Source of the DNA: JAUVUV01 sp964548275
Lineage (GTDB): Bacteria > Gemmatimonadota > Glassbacteria > GWA2-58-10
DNA length: 64,000 bases
Assembly: GCA_964548275.1 (NCBI GenBank)
Contig: CAZJQI010000004.1
Span: forward strand, 44,933-108,932
Reading direction: 5' to 3'
Part shown: positions 33,161 to 42,023 of the stretch, piece after piece
Numbering within the stretch: position 1 is the first letter of the stretch
Layout: each line of letters starts with the position of its first letter
Made by a program: the position numbers and the translations under genes
Notes under the pieces: model-generated
Databases searched by the model: none
What the model saw: the letters and a program-made list of their open reading frames with translations, nothing else
What the model was told of the DNA's origin: nothing

Positions 33161-33335
33161 TATGCGGACTACAGCGCGCTTAATATCATTTGCAGGCCTT
33201 GGATTGACCCTGCTGCCCTGCCTGCTCTTATTCCGGGGGATAATCAGTTGGGAGACCCACACTCAGCTGATGTTTGCCGGGATGCTGTGCTGGTTTGTAT
33301 TTGCACCTTTATGGATGAAAAGCGGTCGATCCTGA
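33161..33335 (+). pseudogene. Small two-helix membrane protein, apparently frameshifted
   Basis: ATG 33161 follows the permease stop without a gap but reads into the upstream leader of the next gene. One base later in frame, from 33180, a hydrophobic peptide appears: LISFAGLGLTLLPCLLLFRG and MLCWFVFAPLWMKSGRS with a stop at 33333. Removing a single T from the TTT at 33179-33181 would join MRTTAR to it, giving a 57-residue protein with two membrane helices. As it stands it lacks a start codon except an internal TTG. Either a real frameshift or a base error; a permease-associated small subunit is conceivable. Confidence 0.5.
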
Positions 33336-33424
33336 TTAAAAACAGCCATAATACAGGCTTTGTTTCCCCACTTGAAACTTTTTCCAGCGAAATTTTTTGT
33401 TCACCCCTTTGCAGGGAGGCTTCC

Positions 33425-36178
33425 TTGAGAAATATTTTATTATTCCTGTCCCTGATAGTGATTATTCTGTCAGTGTCCTGTACCGGGAGGAAAAAATCCG
33501 AAATGCGAATCGCTGATCTCAGATGCGAATATCTTATCAATCCTGTTGGAATCGGTGAGCCGCAGCCCCGTCTGAGCTGGATCCTGGATTCTGCGCGACG
33601 GGGACAGAAACAGACCGCCTGGCGCGTACTGGTTTCCTCGAGCCGGGAGAAACTCGAAAGAGATCAAGGAAACCTGTGGGATACCGGCAAGGTAGATGGA
33701 GACCAGACCGCTCAGGTTGTTTACAGCGGTGCCGGACTCAAATCTGCTCAGGAGTGTTTCTGGAAAGTCTGCGCCTGGGATGTGGATGGCGTACAGACAG
33801 AATTCAGCCCGGTGGCTTCCTGGAGCATGGGTCTGCTTGCCGGTTCGGACTGGAAAGGCAAATGGATCGCCATGCCGGCCGTGGAGAAGGCTGAAGATGC
33901 CGCTGGCCAGGAGATCGAGACCGGTCCGCCGCCTGCCTGGATCAGGAAAGCTTTCAGCGTGGACAAGCCGGTTCGCAGGGCAATCATCTATGCCACCGCC
34001 CGGGGGATTTTCGAGCTTTATCTCAACGGGAGTCGCGTGAGCCCGGATGTTTTCGCTCCTGAGTGGACCGATTATGATAAGCGGATCCAGTACCGGGCTT
34101 ATGATCTGACCGAAATGCTCGCTCAGGGCGGAAACGCTCTCGGGATCGTGCTTGGTGACGGCTGGTACAGCGGATATGTGGGCTGGCGGGGCAGGGGAGC
34201 CTATGGCAGGCAAAACAGCGTGCTGGCCCAGCTGGAGCTGGAATGCGAGGATGGCTCCAGGCAGACAATTGGCACGGACGAATCCTGGCGCTGCAACAGT
34301 GGACCTCTGCTCAGCGCGGACTTAATGATGGGGGAAAGCTACGATGCCCGCCTGGAGCTGACAGGCTGGGATAGCGCCGGTTACGATGACAGTTCCTGGC
34401 AGCCGGTTGCCGTGGTGGAAAAGCCGGAAGTTCCGCTGGTAGCTCAACATTCCCAGCCGGTAAGAGTGACAGAGGAGATCGAGACGGTGGCTGTTTTCCA
34501 GCCCCGGCCGGGAGTCTACGTCTTCGACCTGGGGCAGAATATCGCTGGCCGGGCCAGGCTTCGGGTAAAAGGCAAAGCGGGTACGAAAGTCGTGCTTCGT
34601 CACGCTGAAAGACTCAACCCGGACAGTACCATCTACACCACCAACCTGCGCAGAGCCAGGGCCACGGATACATATATCCTTAAAAGCGGCGGCGAGGAAA
34701 TCTACGAGCCGCGCTTCACTTTTCACGGCTTCCAGTATGTCGAAGTCACCGGGTTCCCGGGTGTCCCTGACAAAAGCGCGATAACTGGATGCGTGCTGAA
34801 CTCGGATACCCCTCAGGTCGGCACTTTCAAATGTTCCAACCCGATGGTCAACCAACTCTGGCGAAACATCCTCTGGGGCCAGCGGGGTAATTTCCTCAGC
34901 GTCCCGACAGACTGCCCGCAGCGCGATGAACGTCTCGGATGGATGGGGGATGCCCAGATATTCATCCGCACGGCGACCTTCAACATGGATGTCGCCGCAT
35001 TTTTCAGCAAGTGGATGTACGATGTGGACGACGCTCAATCCGAAGAGGGTGCTTTCTCTGAAATCAGCCCGCGTTTCGGATCACTCGAGAAACATTGCGG
35101 CGCCGCAGGCTGGGCCGATGCCGGGGTGATCGTTCCCTGGACCGTGTATCAGGTTTACGGTGATACCCGAATCATTGAGAGGCACTACGGGTCGATGTCC
35201 CGCTGGATGGACTATGTCCTGCGTGACAATCCCGACCTGATTCGAAAAAACGGCCGGGGCAGCGACTACGGCGACTGGCTCTCGATCGATGCGGACACGC
35301 CGAAAGAAATCCTGGCTACGGCATATTGGGCTCATGACGCCAGGCTGATGTCCAGAATGGCGGCAGCGACCGGCAGGACGGAGGACCAGCGCAGATACGA
35401 GGAGCTTTTCGAGGGTATCCGGGCCGCCTTCCAGAAAGCATATATTTCTCCGGATGGTCATATCCTGGGAGAAACCCAGACCGGCTACCTGCTGGCCCTT
35501 TATATGGACCTGCTGCCGGAGAGCCTGCGACAGGCCGCAGGCGAACATCTGGTTGAGAATATCCGTCAGAAAGACTGGCACCTGTCGACAGGCTTCCTGG
35601 GTGTCCGTCACCTGAACCCCGTGCTGACCGGCCTGGGCTACAAGGATGTCGCCTACCGCCTGCTCAACACCGACACGTTTCCCTCATGGCTCTATCCGAT
35701 CCGCAACGGTGCAACCACGATCTGGGAGCGCTGGGACGGCTGGACACAGGAGAAAGGTTTCCAGGACCCGGGCATGAATTCATTCAACCACTATTCGCTG
35801 GGTTCTGTTGGCGAATGGCTGTACGGCAGCGTGGCCGGTATCGACTTGGATCCGGAAGTTTCGGGATTCAAGAGTATCGTGATTCGCCCTTGTCCAGGGG
35901 GCGGGCTTGAATACGCAAGCGCAGAGTACGAATCTATCAGGGGCATGATTAAAAGTGCGTGGCGGCTGGAGGGCGATTCGCTGGCCCTGGATGTCACGGT
36001 TCCGGCCAATGCACATGCCACTGTCTATTTCCCCTGCCCGAAAAATGTCCCGGTCACGGAGAGCGGAGGCGAGGCAGGAAACAGCGAAGGTGTCACTGCC
36101 CTGGGACGTCAAGGCGACCGCGCTGTGTTCGGGGTGGAATCCGGCGAGTACCATTTTAAGGGCGTGCCGGCCATTTAA
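33425..36178 (+). CDS. Alpha-L-rhamnosidase, GH78, lipoprotein
   Basis: 917 residues from TTG 33425, chosen because GGGAGG (33414-33419) stands five bases upstream and the frame then starts with a lipoprotein signal (NILLFLSLIVIILSVSC). The far-upstream start at 33248 would bury that signal. Domain order: N-terminal beta-sandwiches (~25-400, including FELYLNGSRVSPDVFAPEWT), an (alpha/alpha)6 barrel (~440-790) with the GH78 hallmark TDCPQRDERLGWMGDAQIF, and SEISPRF and GWADAGVIVPWTVYQ as active-site strands. A C-terminal beta-domain ends the protein. It should hydrolyse terminal alpha-L-rhamnose from glycans or glycosides in the periplasm or at the surface, feeding the isomerase, kinase and aldolase encoded around it. 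Confidence 0.92.
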   Translation: MRNILLFLSLIVIILSVSCTGRKKSEMRIADLRCEYLINPVGIGEPQPRLSWILDSARRGQKQTAWRVLVSSSREKLERDQGNLWDTGKVDGDQTAQVVYSGAGLKSAQECFWKVCAWDVDGVQTEFSPVASWSMGLLAGSDWKGKWIAMPAVEKAEDAAGQEIETGPPPAWIRKAFSVDKPVRRAIIYATARGIFELYLNGSRVSPDVFAPEWTDYDKRIQYRAYDLTEMLAQGGNALGIVLGDGWYSGYVGWRGRGAYGRQNSVLAQLELECEDGSRQTIGTDESWRCNSGPLLSADLMMGESYDARLELTGWDSAGYDDSSWQPVAVVEKPEVPLVAQHSQPVRVTEEIETVAVFQPRPGVYVFDLGQNIAGRARLRVKGKAGTKVVLRHAERLNPDSTIYTTNLRRARATDTYILKSGGEEIYEPRFTFHGFQYVEVTGFPGVPDKSAITGCVLNSDTPQVGTFKCSNPMVNQLWRNILWGQRGNFLSVPTDCPQRDERLGWMGDAQIFIRTATFNMDVAAFFSKWMYDVDDAQSEEGAFSEISPRFGSLEKHCGAAGWADAGVIVPWTVYQVYGDTRIIERHYGSMSRWMDYVLRDNPDLIRKNGRGSDYGDWLSIDADTPKEILATAYWAHDARLMSRMAAATGRTEDQRRYEELFEGIRAAFQKAYISPDGHILGETQTGYLLALYMDLLPESLRQAAGEHLVENIRQKDWHLSTGFLGVRHLNPVLTGLGYKDVAYRLLNTDTFPSWLYPIRNGATTIWERWDGWTQEKGFQDPGMNSFNHYSLGSVGEWLYGSVAGIDLDPEVSGFKSIVIRPCPGGGLEYASAEYESIRGMIKSAWRLEGDSLALDVTVPANAHATVYFPCPKNVPVTESGGEAGNSEGVTALGRQGDRAVFGVESGEYHFKGVPAI

Positions 36179-36214
36179 CCGGTCCTGGGGGAGACTGTCA
36201 CTGGAGGCCAGTGC

Positions 36215-37801
36215 ATGGAGACTATAATCGTACCGGTGGACGGTGCCACGAATATCAAGCTCGAAGTGCTGGACTACCACTCTTTGCAGCCGCTGTTTTT
36301 TAGAGTGGCCGCTACACCGGTGACCGGGTTCGAGGGGCTGCAATATAACGCCACTGGCGAACAGTTTGCCTGGTACGAAAGTATTATTGCCCAACTGCCC
36401 GGTGAGTATAGAAAGGTCAAGGTTATCGCCTCTGCCGCCAGGGGAGCTTCCGGCGGGCTGATCGGCAGGGACAACACCCTGACCGAAGTACCGGGCCGCG
36501 GCCTGACACTGGCTTACACCCAGAGTTATTCGGATGCCGTGGAGGATATTTTCCGTGACCTGGCCGGCAGTGCGGAAGATTTTTTCCTGGAAACCGGCTC
36601 GATACGGGATTATCCTGGAAGCCTGACTCTGCTGAAACGATTTGTCTTCGAGGAACTGGAACGCCCGGAGGTGCTGAAGCGGGCTGATTCTTTCGCTACT
36701 TACGGGATTCTGCTTGCTGGACATTTCCTGGGGCCGGACTACCTGGAAGCCGCCCGCCGCTCAGGTAACGAGCACAGTTACTGGATGTGCCATACCGGGG
36801 CCAGAGATATCAACAAGGCCCCAGGCACTGTCAGTTCGCAGGGCCGCAGGATAGAATCCTTCCAGAGACTGGTGCAGGGCAGTCCATCCACTGTTTACCG
36901 GCCGCTGGGTCCTGTATCGGGGAAACAGGCCGGGGCGCTGGGTATCAGTCCGCAGGCGCTGGTGGTACCCGGAGGGCACGACACCTGCCTGTCCCATATC
37001 CCGATTATCGCCACTTTCAACAGTACTTTTCTGGAAAAGGCCGGACAGCCGGTAATTCATCTGGAGGCGGGTAGCTGGACCATGGTCTCGCTGATCGGCG
37101 GGGATGTCGGGCTGCCCCGGGACGGCCATCGGCAGGCGGTGATCGTGCAGGGCACCGTGGACGGTTCTCCGGTGGTGACTTCGATGTATGGCGGGGGAAG
37201 GGATTTCAAGTATCTTTCAAGCCTTCTGGAAAAATACAGGATCCGTGCCGGCGGAGAGTTCAATGAACACCTGCTGGAAAAGGTGCTCGATGCCGCCGAC
37301 TGCTTCGTTCTTCCCAATATCGATCCCCAGAACCATTCTACCGGCCCTTTCCCGGAACTGAAAGGAAGAATTATAAATCAAAATGCTTTTTTCCAGGATC
37401 GGGCGACAGCACTGGTGCTGGCCAATCTCTGCGTGGCGATAACCGCTGCTTATCAGATCGATACGGTTTGTCAGGATCGGCGGCCGCCGGTGATAGTGAC
37501 AGGCGGCGGCTCGAAAGACCCCTGTTTCGGCAGGCTGCTGGCCACACTTGCCCGGAGAATGGTCTATGCGCTTTACGACCGCCAGGGAAACCAGCTCAGT
37601 GAAACCACCACGCTGGGCGCGGCTATTGCCGGTAAAGCCGCCTGCCTCGATGTCCATCCATATGAAGTGGATATCGGCGGCCTGGGCTTGACCTGCAGGG
37701 AGCTGGATCCTTTTCGCGCGGGAATTGACGGGAAACTCGACGATTACCGCGAGCGTTACATGAAAGAGTTGGCCAGGGCCGAACAGGCCCGGGCAGAATA
37801 A
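36215..37801 (+). CDS. FGGY-family sugar kinase, probable rhamnulokinase
   Basis: 528 residues. The ATPase-type phosphate loop 1 is VPVDGATNIKLEVLD (D9), VVPGGHDTCLSH lies in the middle, and the C-terminal adenosine-binding segment is VIVTGGGSKDPCFGRLLA; together they mark an FGGY carbohydrate kinase. It is divergent from classical RhaB, so the substrate is inferred from context: L-rhamnulose, between a rhamnosidase and a rhamnose isomerase. Xylulose or related ketoses are alternatives. ATG 36215 follows the rhamnosidase by 36 bases with GGAGG nearby; the isomerase starts 19 bases after the stop, so all are one operon. Confidence 0.82.
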   Translation: METIIVPVDGATNIKLEVLDYHSLQPLFFRVAATPVTGFEGLQYNATGEQFAWYESIIAQLPGEYRKVKVIASAARGASGGLIGRDNTLTEVPGRGLTLAYTQSYSDAVEDIFRDLAGSAEDFFLETGSIRDYPGSLTLLKRFVFEELERPEVLKRADSFATYGILLAGHFLGPDYLEAARRSGNEHSYWMCHTGARDINKAPGTVSSQGRRIESFQRLVQGSPSTVYRPLGPVSGKQAGALGISPQALVVPGGHDTCLSHIPIIATFNSTFLEKAGQPVIHLEAGSWTMVSLIGGDVGLPRDGHRQAVIVQGTVDGSPVVTSMYGGGRDFKYLSSLLEKYRIRAGGEFNEHLLEKVLDAADCFVLPNIDPQNHSTGPFPELKGRIINQNAFFQDRATALVLANLCVAITAAYQIDTVCQDRRPPVIVTGGGSKDPCFGRLLATLARRMVYALYDRQGNQLSETTTLGAAIAGKAACLDVHPYEVDIGGLGLTCRELDPFRAGIDGKLDDYRERYMKELARAEQARAE

Positions 37802-37820
37802 TCTGGCGATGGAGATCAAG

Positions 37821-39077
37821 ATGAGTGCTGAATTGGACAAGCTCAGGACCAGGGGTCTTGATTACCTGAAATCCTCCTTTGGCGAAGAGACAGTGGAGCG
37901 CGCCGTTGAGCTGACAGGCAGATTCAAGCTCGAAATCCCGGCATGGCAATTCTGGGTCGGGTTCGGCGGGGGAGGACGGTTCGACAGCAGGGGAATCGGC
38001 GGAGCCGCCTGTAACACCGAAGAGATCGCCGAGGATGCCGGGGTTGTTAACCGGCTGACTCGCTCGACTCCCACTGTGGGGATGCATGTCCTCTGGTTTT
38101 TTTCCAGGGATGGCCTGACCGGGGATATGGAGCTTGCCCGGAAAGCCGCTGAAGAACTGAAAGCCCGAGGCCTTGCAATGGGTTCGATCAGCCCGACATA
38201 TTTTTTGGCCAGCTCGGAGGACGGGAGTTTTTCCGCCCAGGACCCGGCTATCAGGCAGAGGTATATCGAGCAGACTGTACTGGCCGCCGGGATTGCCGCG
38301 GAGCTGGCTAACGGTATTCTCAGCCTTTGGTTTCCCGATGGGACAAACTATCCCGGACAGAGAAACCTCCAGGATAAAATCCGGAAGATGGCTGAATGTT
38401 TAAGCGCATTTTGGGAAAAGACCCCGCTGTCGACCAGGGAAAAGCTGGACCGCGTGCTTGTCGAGTACAAGTTGTTCGAGCCGGGCACTTACAGCATGAC
38501 CATACCGGACTGGGGCACGGCGGCCGGACTGTCACGGATTTTCGGCGAGAAGGGGGCGGTGCTTGTCGACCTTGGGCACCACCATCTCGGGACAAATGTC
38601 GAGCAGATTGTCGCTACCCTGATAGTTCTTGGTTTCCGCGGCGGCTTCCATTTCAATACGCGCTATGCCGCTGATGACGACCACTCGGTTCAGGCGGATT
38701 ACCAGCTGGCCAGGCTTTTGCTGGAACTTCTCCTGGGCAATGTTGTTTTTAACAGCGATCCGACAAAAAACTGGTTTTTCGCTCTTGACCAGATGGCCCG
38801 CAAAGAGGAGCGGATTCCCTCGATACTCAAGTCGGTCGATGCGCTGAAAAGATCGCTCGCCGGGGCTTTGTTGCTGGATCCGTCCAGGCTCCTCGCCTAC
38901 CAGCAATCCGGAGACCTGATCAGCGCCAATGAGGAATTCGAGCGGTCTCTCCTGCATGCGGATACCGGCCCGATCGTGATGGAGTCTTATTACCGTCAGG
39001 GATTGCACTCTGTCCCTCAACTAGCTTACCGGGAAAGCGGCTACCAGAAGAAGATCGAGCAGCAACGGACAGGTTAG
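37821..39077 (+). CDS. rhaA: L-rhamnose isomerase-type TIM-barrel protein
   Basis: 418 residues. Resembles the Pseudomonas-type L-rhamnose/sugar isomerases: IPAWQFWVGFGGGGRFDSRG near the N-terminus, then LSLWFPDGTNYPGQRN. The metal-binding strands include VDLGHHHLGTNVEQIVA and FHFNTRYAADDDHSVQADY. It would convert L-rhamnose to L-rhamnulose using Mn2+ or similar metals. Start ATG 37821 is favoured because GGAG stands five bases upstream; ATG 37809 is an alternative. It is the last intact gene of the island, 385 bases before the right attachment site. Confidence 0.85.
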   Translation: MSAELDKLRTRGLDYLKSSFGEETVERAVELTGRFKLEIPAWQFWVGFGGGGRFDSRGIGGAACNTEEIAEDAGVVNRLTRSTPTVGMHVLWFFSRDGLTGDMELARKAAEELKARGLAMGSISPTYFLASSEDGSFSAQDPAIRQRYIEQTVLAAGIAAELANGILSLWFPDGTNYPGQRNLQDKIRKMAECLSAFWEKTPLSTREKLDRVLVEYKLFEPGTYSMTIPDWGTAAGLSRIFGEKGAVLVDLGHHHLGTNVEQIVATLIVLGFRGGFHFNTRYAADDDHSVQADYQLARLLLELLLGNVVFNSDPTKNWFFALDQMARKEERIPSILKSVDALKRSLAGALLLDPSRLLAYQQSGDLISANEEFERSLLHADTGPIVMESYYRQGLHSVPQLAYRESGYQKKIEQQRTG

Positions 39078-39461
39078 CCGGAAGATGAAAAACAGTAAAA
39101 TATAGTGCACCAGATAGACGAATGACCTGCCCCCATTATCTGTACCGCTAATTATGAAAGAAGGTCAGATTTTGCCCCCATTCATGTACCAGTCATAATG
39201 TTAGGATTTGGGGCTAGTTGACCTGCCCCCCGAAAACGAGTCCAGAAATTATGAGAGATTTATCTTAGAGTAAATTTACTGGAAGGTGGCAGCTCCAGGT
39301 CCATTTTACCACTAAAACGGAGGGTTCTGTTGGGGATAGTGTTGGGGATAAACGATGATTAAGAAAATCAAGAAAACAGCAATCACGCTAACTGCCTTAA
39401 TTATATTAAGTTAAATTAGATATTTTATAAATAATAACATAAAAGCCCCCCGGCTAAGAAC
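39078..39461. other. Right island edge with IS-end-like debris and inverted copy of the left-end motif
   Basis: No gene. TGACCTGCCCCC-type strings with GTACC recur at about 39123, 39169 and 39220, resembling repeated ends of IS3-like or other insertion sequences. At 39331-39353, TGTTGGGGATAGTGTTGGGG is the reverse complement of the left-edge motif near 19434-19453. A plus-strand frame through it ends SVGDSVGDKR plus stop, again resembling an integrase tail. Confidence 0.4.
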
Positions 39462-39505
39462 GCCGGAGGTCGCGAGTTCGAGTCTCGTCGGCCCCGCCAT
39501 TAATA
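39462..39505 (+). repeat. attR: Right attachment site (copy of tRNA-Asp 3' end)
   Basis: Exact 44-base copy of 19333-19376. It lacks the tRNA 5' half, so it is not a functional tRNA gene. Confidence 0.88.
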
Positions 39506-39508
39506 GTG

Positions 39509-39542
39509 AAGGCCGTATTTTCCTCATTGAAAATACGGCCTT
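39509..39542. terminator. Hairpin after the tRNA fragment, presumed original tRNA-Asp terminator
   Basis: AAGGCCGTATTTTC / GAAAATACGGCCTT, a 14-bp perfect stem with a six-base loop. On plus it follows the tRNA 3' fragment as the tRNA terminator would have before integration. On minus it lies 44 bases beyond the mvhA stop and may end the hydrogenase operon. Confidence 0.75.
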
Positions 39543-39585
39543 TCATTTATGCAGAAAAAATCCATCAAAAGCGTGACAACGGGTT

Positions 39586-41043
39586 TTATCGACGTATTAT
39601 ACGGATAAGGTTTCTTTCGTGGTTATAGATATAGACTTCAAAGGGCATCTGGCCTATCGCATGAGTGGCACAGGCCAGGCAGGGGTCATAGGCACGGAAA
39701 GCCATCTCAACCATGTTCAGCATACCTTCGGTTACATCCGGACCGTGAACCATGCCTTTGGCAGCCTTTTCCACTGACATGGCGATGGGTGCAGCGTTAT
39801 GGTTGGTAGCAACAATCAGGTTGACCTTAGTGATAATCCCCTGCTCATCGGTCTGGTAGTGATGAATCAGAGTTCCCCGCGGTGCTTCGACCACACTGAT
39901 TCCTTCTGATGGTGTCTCAGTGGGCTCATTGCGGATATCTTCACCTGTAATTTCCGGATCATTGAGCAATTCCTGCATGCGCTCGGCTGAATATAGAGCC
40001 TCAATCAACCGCGCCCAGTGAAAAGCCAGAGTGCAATGGGCGGGTTTGCCGCCCAGGGTGTCGTACATCTTCTCATAGGCTGTCTGGGCCAGAGGGGTCG
40101 CCATGCCGTCGGCTGCATTCAGGCGTGCCAGAGGCGCCACGCGGAAGACACCGCTCTCCGGTCCGTCCACAAAACCTTTCCAGCCGATTTTTTTCAGAAA
40201 CGGGAAAGTGATATATGTCCACGGTTCCACGTGCTCGGCGATATGCTCTGGATAGTCGTGCACGTCGAACTTGGCAAGCTCATCACCATCAGGATTGACC
40301 ACCCGCAGCTTACCGTCGTAAAAATTCACCTTGTTCTGTTCATCGACCAGACCCATTGAGTGTGTGCGGTGGGTAAAAGCTTCGCTCAAAATCAGGTCCA
40401 CATAGTCCGGGTTTTCCAGCACCACCTTGTTGAATATCTCCAGGGCCTGCTGGGCGAACTCCACTGTAAAATCGGCTGTGGCCAGGAACTTATCCCGCTC
40501 CTCTTCAGTCATTCCTTTGGAGACCCCTCCCGGAAGGCCGAAAACAGGGTGGATCACCTTGCCCATCATGGTCTGCATCATCTCGCGGCACTCGCGCCGC
40601 ACCCGGATCACCTGCGAGGCGATCTCCATCCCCACTTTGGCGATAACCCCGAGGATGTTCCGCTCCGCTACAGGGGCAGCGGGTCCGATCACGAAATCGG
40701 GTCCGCCGAGAAAGAAGAAGTGAATGTAATGGTCCTCCACCATGAACGCGTTGAAGGCCAGCTCGCGTAGCTTTTTCGCTGCAGGCGGCGGCTCGACTTT
40801 CCAGAGGTCGTCAAGGCATTTAGTTGATGCAATGTGATGGGCTGTGGGGCAGACTCCGCAGATACGCGGCGTAATGCGCGGCATCTCCTCTGCTGGCCGG
40901 CCGATACAGAAAGTCTCGAAACCGCGAAGTTCAGGCACCTGGAAAAAGGCCCGCTCAACCTCGCCTTCCTTATCGAGGTAAATGTCGATTTTGCCGTGGC
41001 CTTCCAGGCGGGTAATCGGGTCTATGGTAATTTTTTGTGCCAT
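39586..41043 (-). CDS. mvhA: [NiFe]-hydrogenase large subunit, MvhA type
   Basis: 485 residues. The nickel-iron site is carried by the L1 motif RICGVCPTAHH (C62, C65) and the L2 motif DPCLACATH near the C-terminus. A C-terminal extension after the L2 histidine (AIGQMPFEVYI...) is the peptide normally removed by a maturation protease. Sequence style and partners place it with cytoplasmic group 3 (F420-nonreducing/methyl-viologen-reducing, Mvh-like) enzymes. Start ATG 41043 begins MAQKITIDPITRLEGHGKI and lies one base after the mvhG stop. An upstream extension to 41112 would overlap mvhG and has no family support. No hyp maturation genes are in the window. Confidence 0.94.
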   Translation of the reverse strand: MAQKITIDPITRLEGHGKIDIYLDKEGEVERAFFQVPELRGFETFCIGRPAEEMPRITPRICGVCPTAHHIASTKCLDDLWKVEPPPAAKKLRELAFNAFMVEDHYIHFFFLGGPDFVIGPAAPVAERNILGVIAKVGMEIASQVIRVRRECREMMQTMMGKVIHPVFGLPGGVSKGMTEEERDKFLATADFTVEFAQQALEIFNKVVLENPDYVDLILSEAFTHRTHSMGLVDEQNKVNFYDGKLRVVNPDGDELAKFDVHDYPEHIAEHVEPWTYITFPFLKKIGWKGFVDGPESGVFRVAPLARLNAADGMATPLAQTAYEKMYDTLGGKPAHCTLAFHWARLIEALYSAERMQELLNDPEITGEDIRNEPTETPSEGISVVEAPRGTLIHHYQTDEQGIITKVNLIVATNHNAAPIAMSVEKAAKGMVHGPDVTEGMLNMVEMAFRAYDPCLACATHAIGQMPFEVYIYNHERNLIRIIRR

Positions 41044-41044
41044 T

Positions 41045-42007
41045 TCAATCCAGCTTGTGTTTGAGGATCGATGAAGGTAAGGAAAAACGATAAAAGGTTC
41101 CAAGGGGATCAACCAAGGTGCCGGCTATCTGTCCGGCGGCTTCCTCTGTATCGGCATTGAGCAGCGAGGCCAGCGCCGAGAGCATTTTCATTCCCCCATC
41201 GTGCACATCCGGGGTAGGACCGAAACACCCACGGCAGGGCATGTTACCCCGGATGCATCTCTCGCCGCAGCCTGAGCGTGTGGCCGGCCCCATGCAAACA
41301 TAGCCCTCGGCAAGAAAGCATGTTTCAGGATCAGGGGTGCTGGTTGCCACCCGCTTGAACTGATCAATCTCCACTGTCTCCGGTTTGCTGTCCTTACGGG
41401 GGCAGGTGTCGCACAGGGATTTTTCAGGCGCCAAAACAGATCCCTTGGGCGGGAGTTTGCCCTCCAGGATGGCCTCAATCGCCTGCATTATCAAATCCGG
41501 CACAGGCGGGCAGCCAGGCAGGTAATAGTCCACATCGATCACGTCGTCCAGCTTATGCACCGCCGGGAGAAATTCTGGCAGGTCCAACTTGTACCCGTTA
41601 ATCTGGGTCTCCAATTGAGGCAGAATTTTTTCCGGGTTCTCCACGCTTGGACTTTTGTGATACTTTGTCTCCAGGGTCTTTTCGCGGGTAGTAAAATTGG
41701 ACAGGCCCGGTATCCCACCAAGATGGGCGCAAGAGCCGAAGGCGACCACGAGCGGACATTTCTGGCGCAACAGCTTCACCCACTCCACCTGCTCGCTGGT
41801 ACGCACCGCGCCGTTGATAAAAGCCACAGCGACCTCTCCCGGTTTCCAGGCCTCCACATCCTTGCGCTTGAAATCCAGGGCAATCGGCCAGAGCGCGATG
41901 TCCACCGCTTCAACCACCTTGAGGATGTCTTCGTGAAGATCCACCACAGCTTCCTCACATCCACCGCACGAAGCGCACCAGTAAAACGCCACTTTTGGTT
42001 TAGCCAT
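41045..42007 (-). CDS. mvhG: [NiFe]-hydrogenase small subunit, MvhG type
   Basis: 320 residues. The proximal-cluster motif is WCASCGGCEEAVVDL (C11, C14, C17), followed by AFGSCAHLGGIPGL and YYLPGCPPVPDLI. The C-terminal part holds further cysteine clusters (LCDTCPRKD, MGPATRSGCGERC, NMPCRGCFGP) for electron transfer from the NiFe site. No twin-arginine signal is present, so the enzyme is cytoplasmic. It passes electrons from MvhA toward MvhD. It is followed at once by mvhA and preceded by mvhD with a 16-base gap. Confidence 0.94.
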   Translation of the reverse strand: MAKPKVAFYWCASCGGCEEAVVDLHEDILKVVEAVDIALWPIALDFKRKDVEAWKPGEVAVAFINGAVRTSEQVEWVKLLRQKCPLVVAFGSCAHLGGIPGLSNFTTREKTLETKYHKSPSVENPEKILPQLETQINGYKLDLPEFLPAVHKLDDVIDVDYYLPGCPPVPDLIMQAIEAILEGKLPPKGSVLAPEKSLCDTCPRKDSKPETVEIDQFKRVATSTPDPETCFLAEGYVCMGPATRSGCGERCIRGNMPCRGCFGPTPDVHDGGMKMLSALASLLNADTEEAAGQIAGTLVDPLGTFYRFSLPSSILKHKLD

Positions 42008-42023
42008 GGTTAGTTTTCCTTTG

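Noticed and set aside
33248..33424. Upstream start for the rhamnosidase adding 59 residues
   Set aside because: It would bury the lipoprotein signal that begins at TTG 33425, which has its own GGGAGG.
39450..39500. Second tRNA-Asp gene
   Set aside because: Only the 3' half is present; acceptor 5' strand, D arm and anticodon loop are missing.
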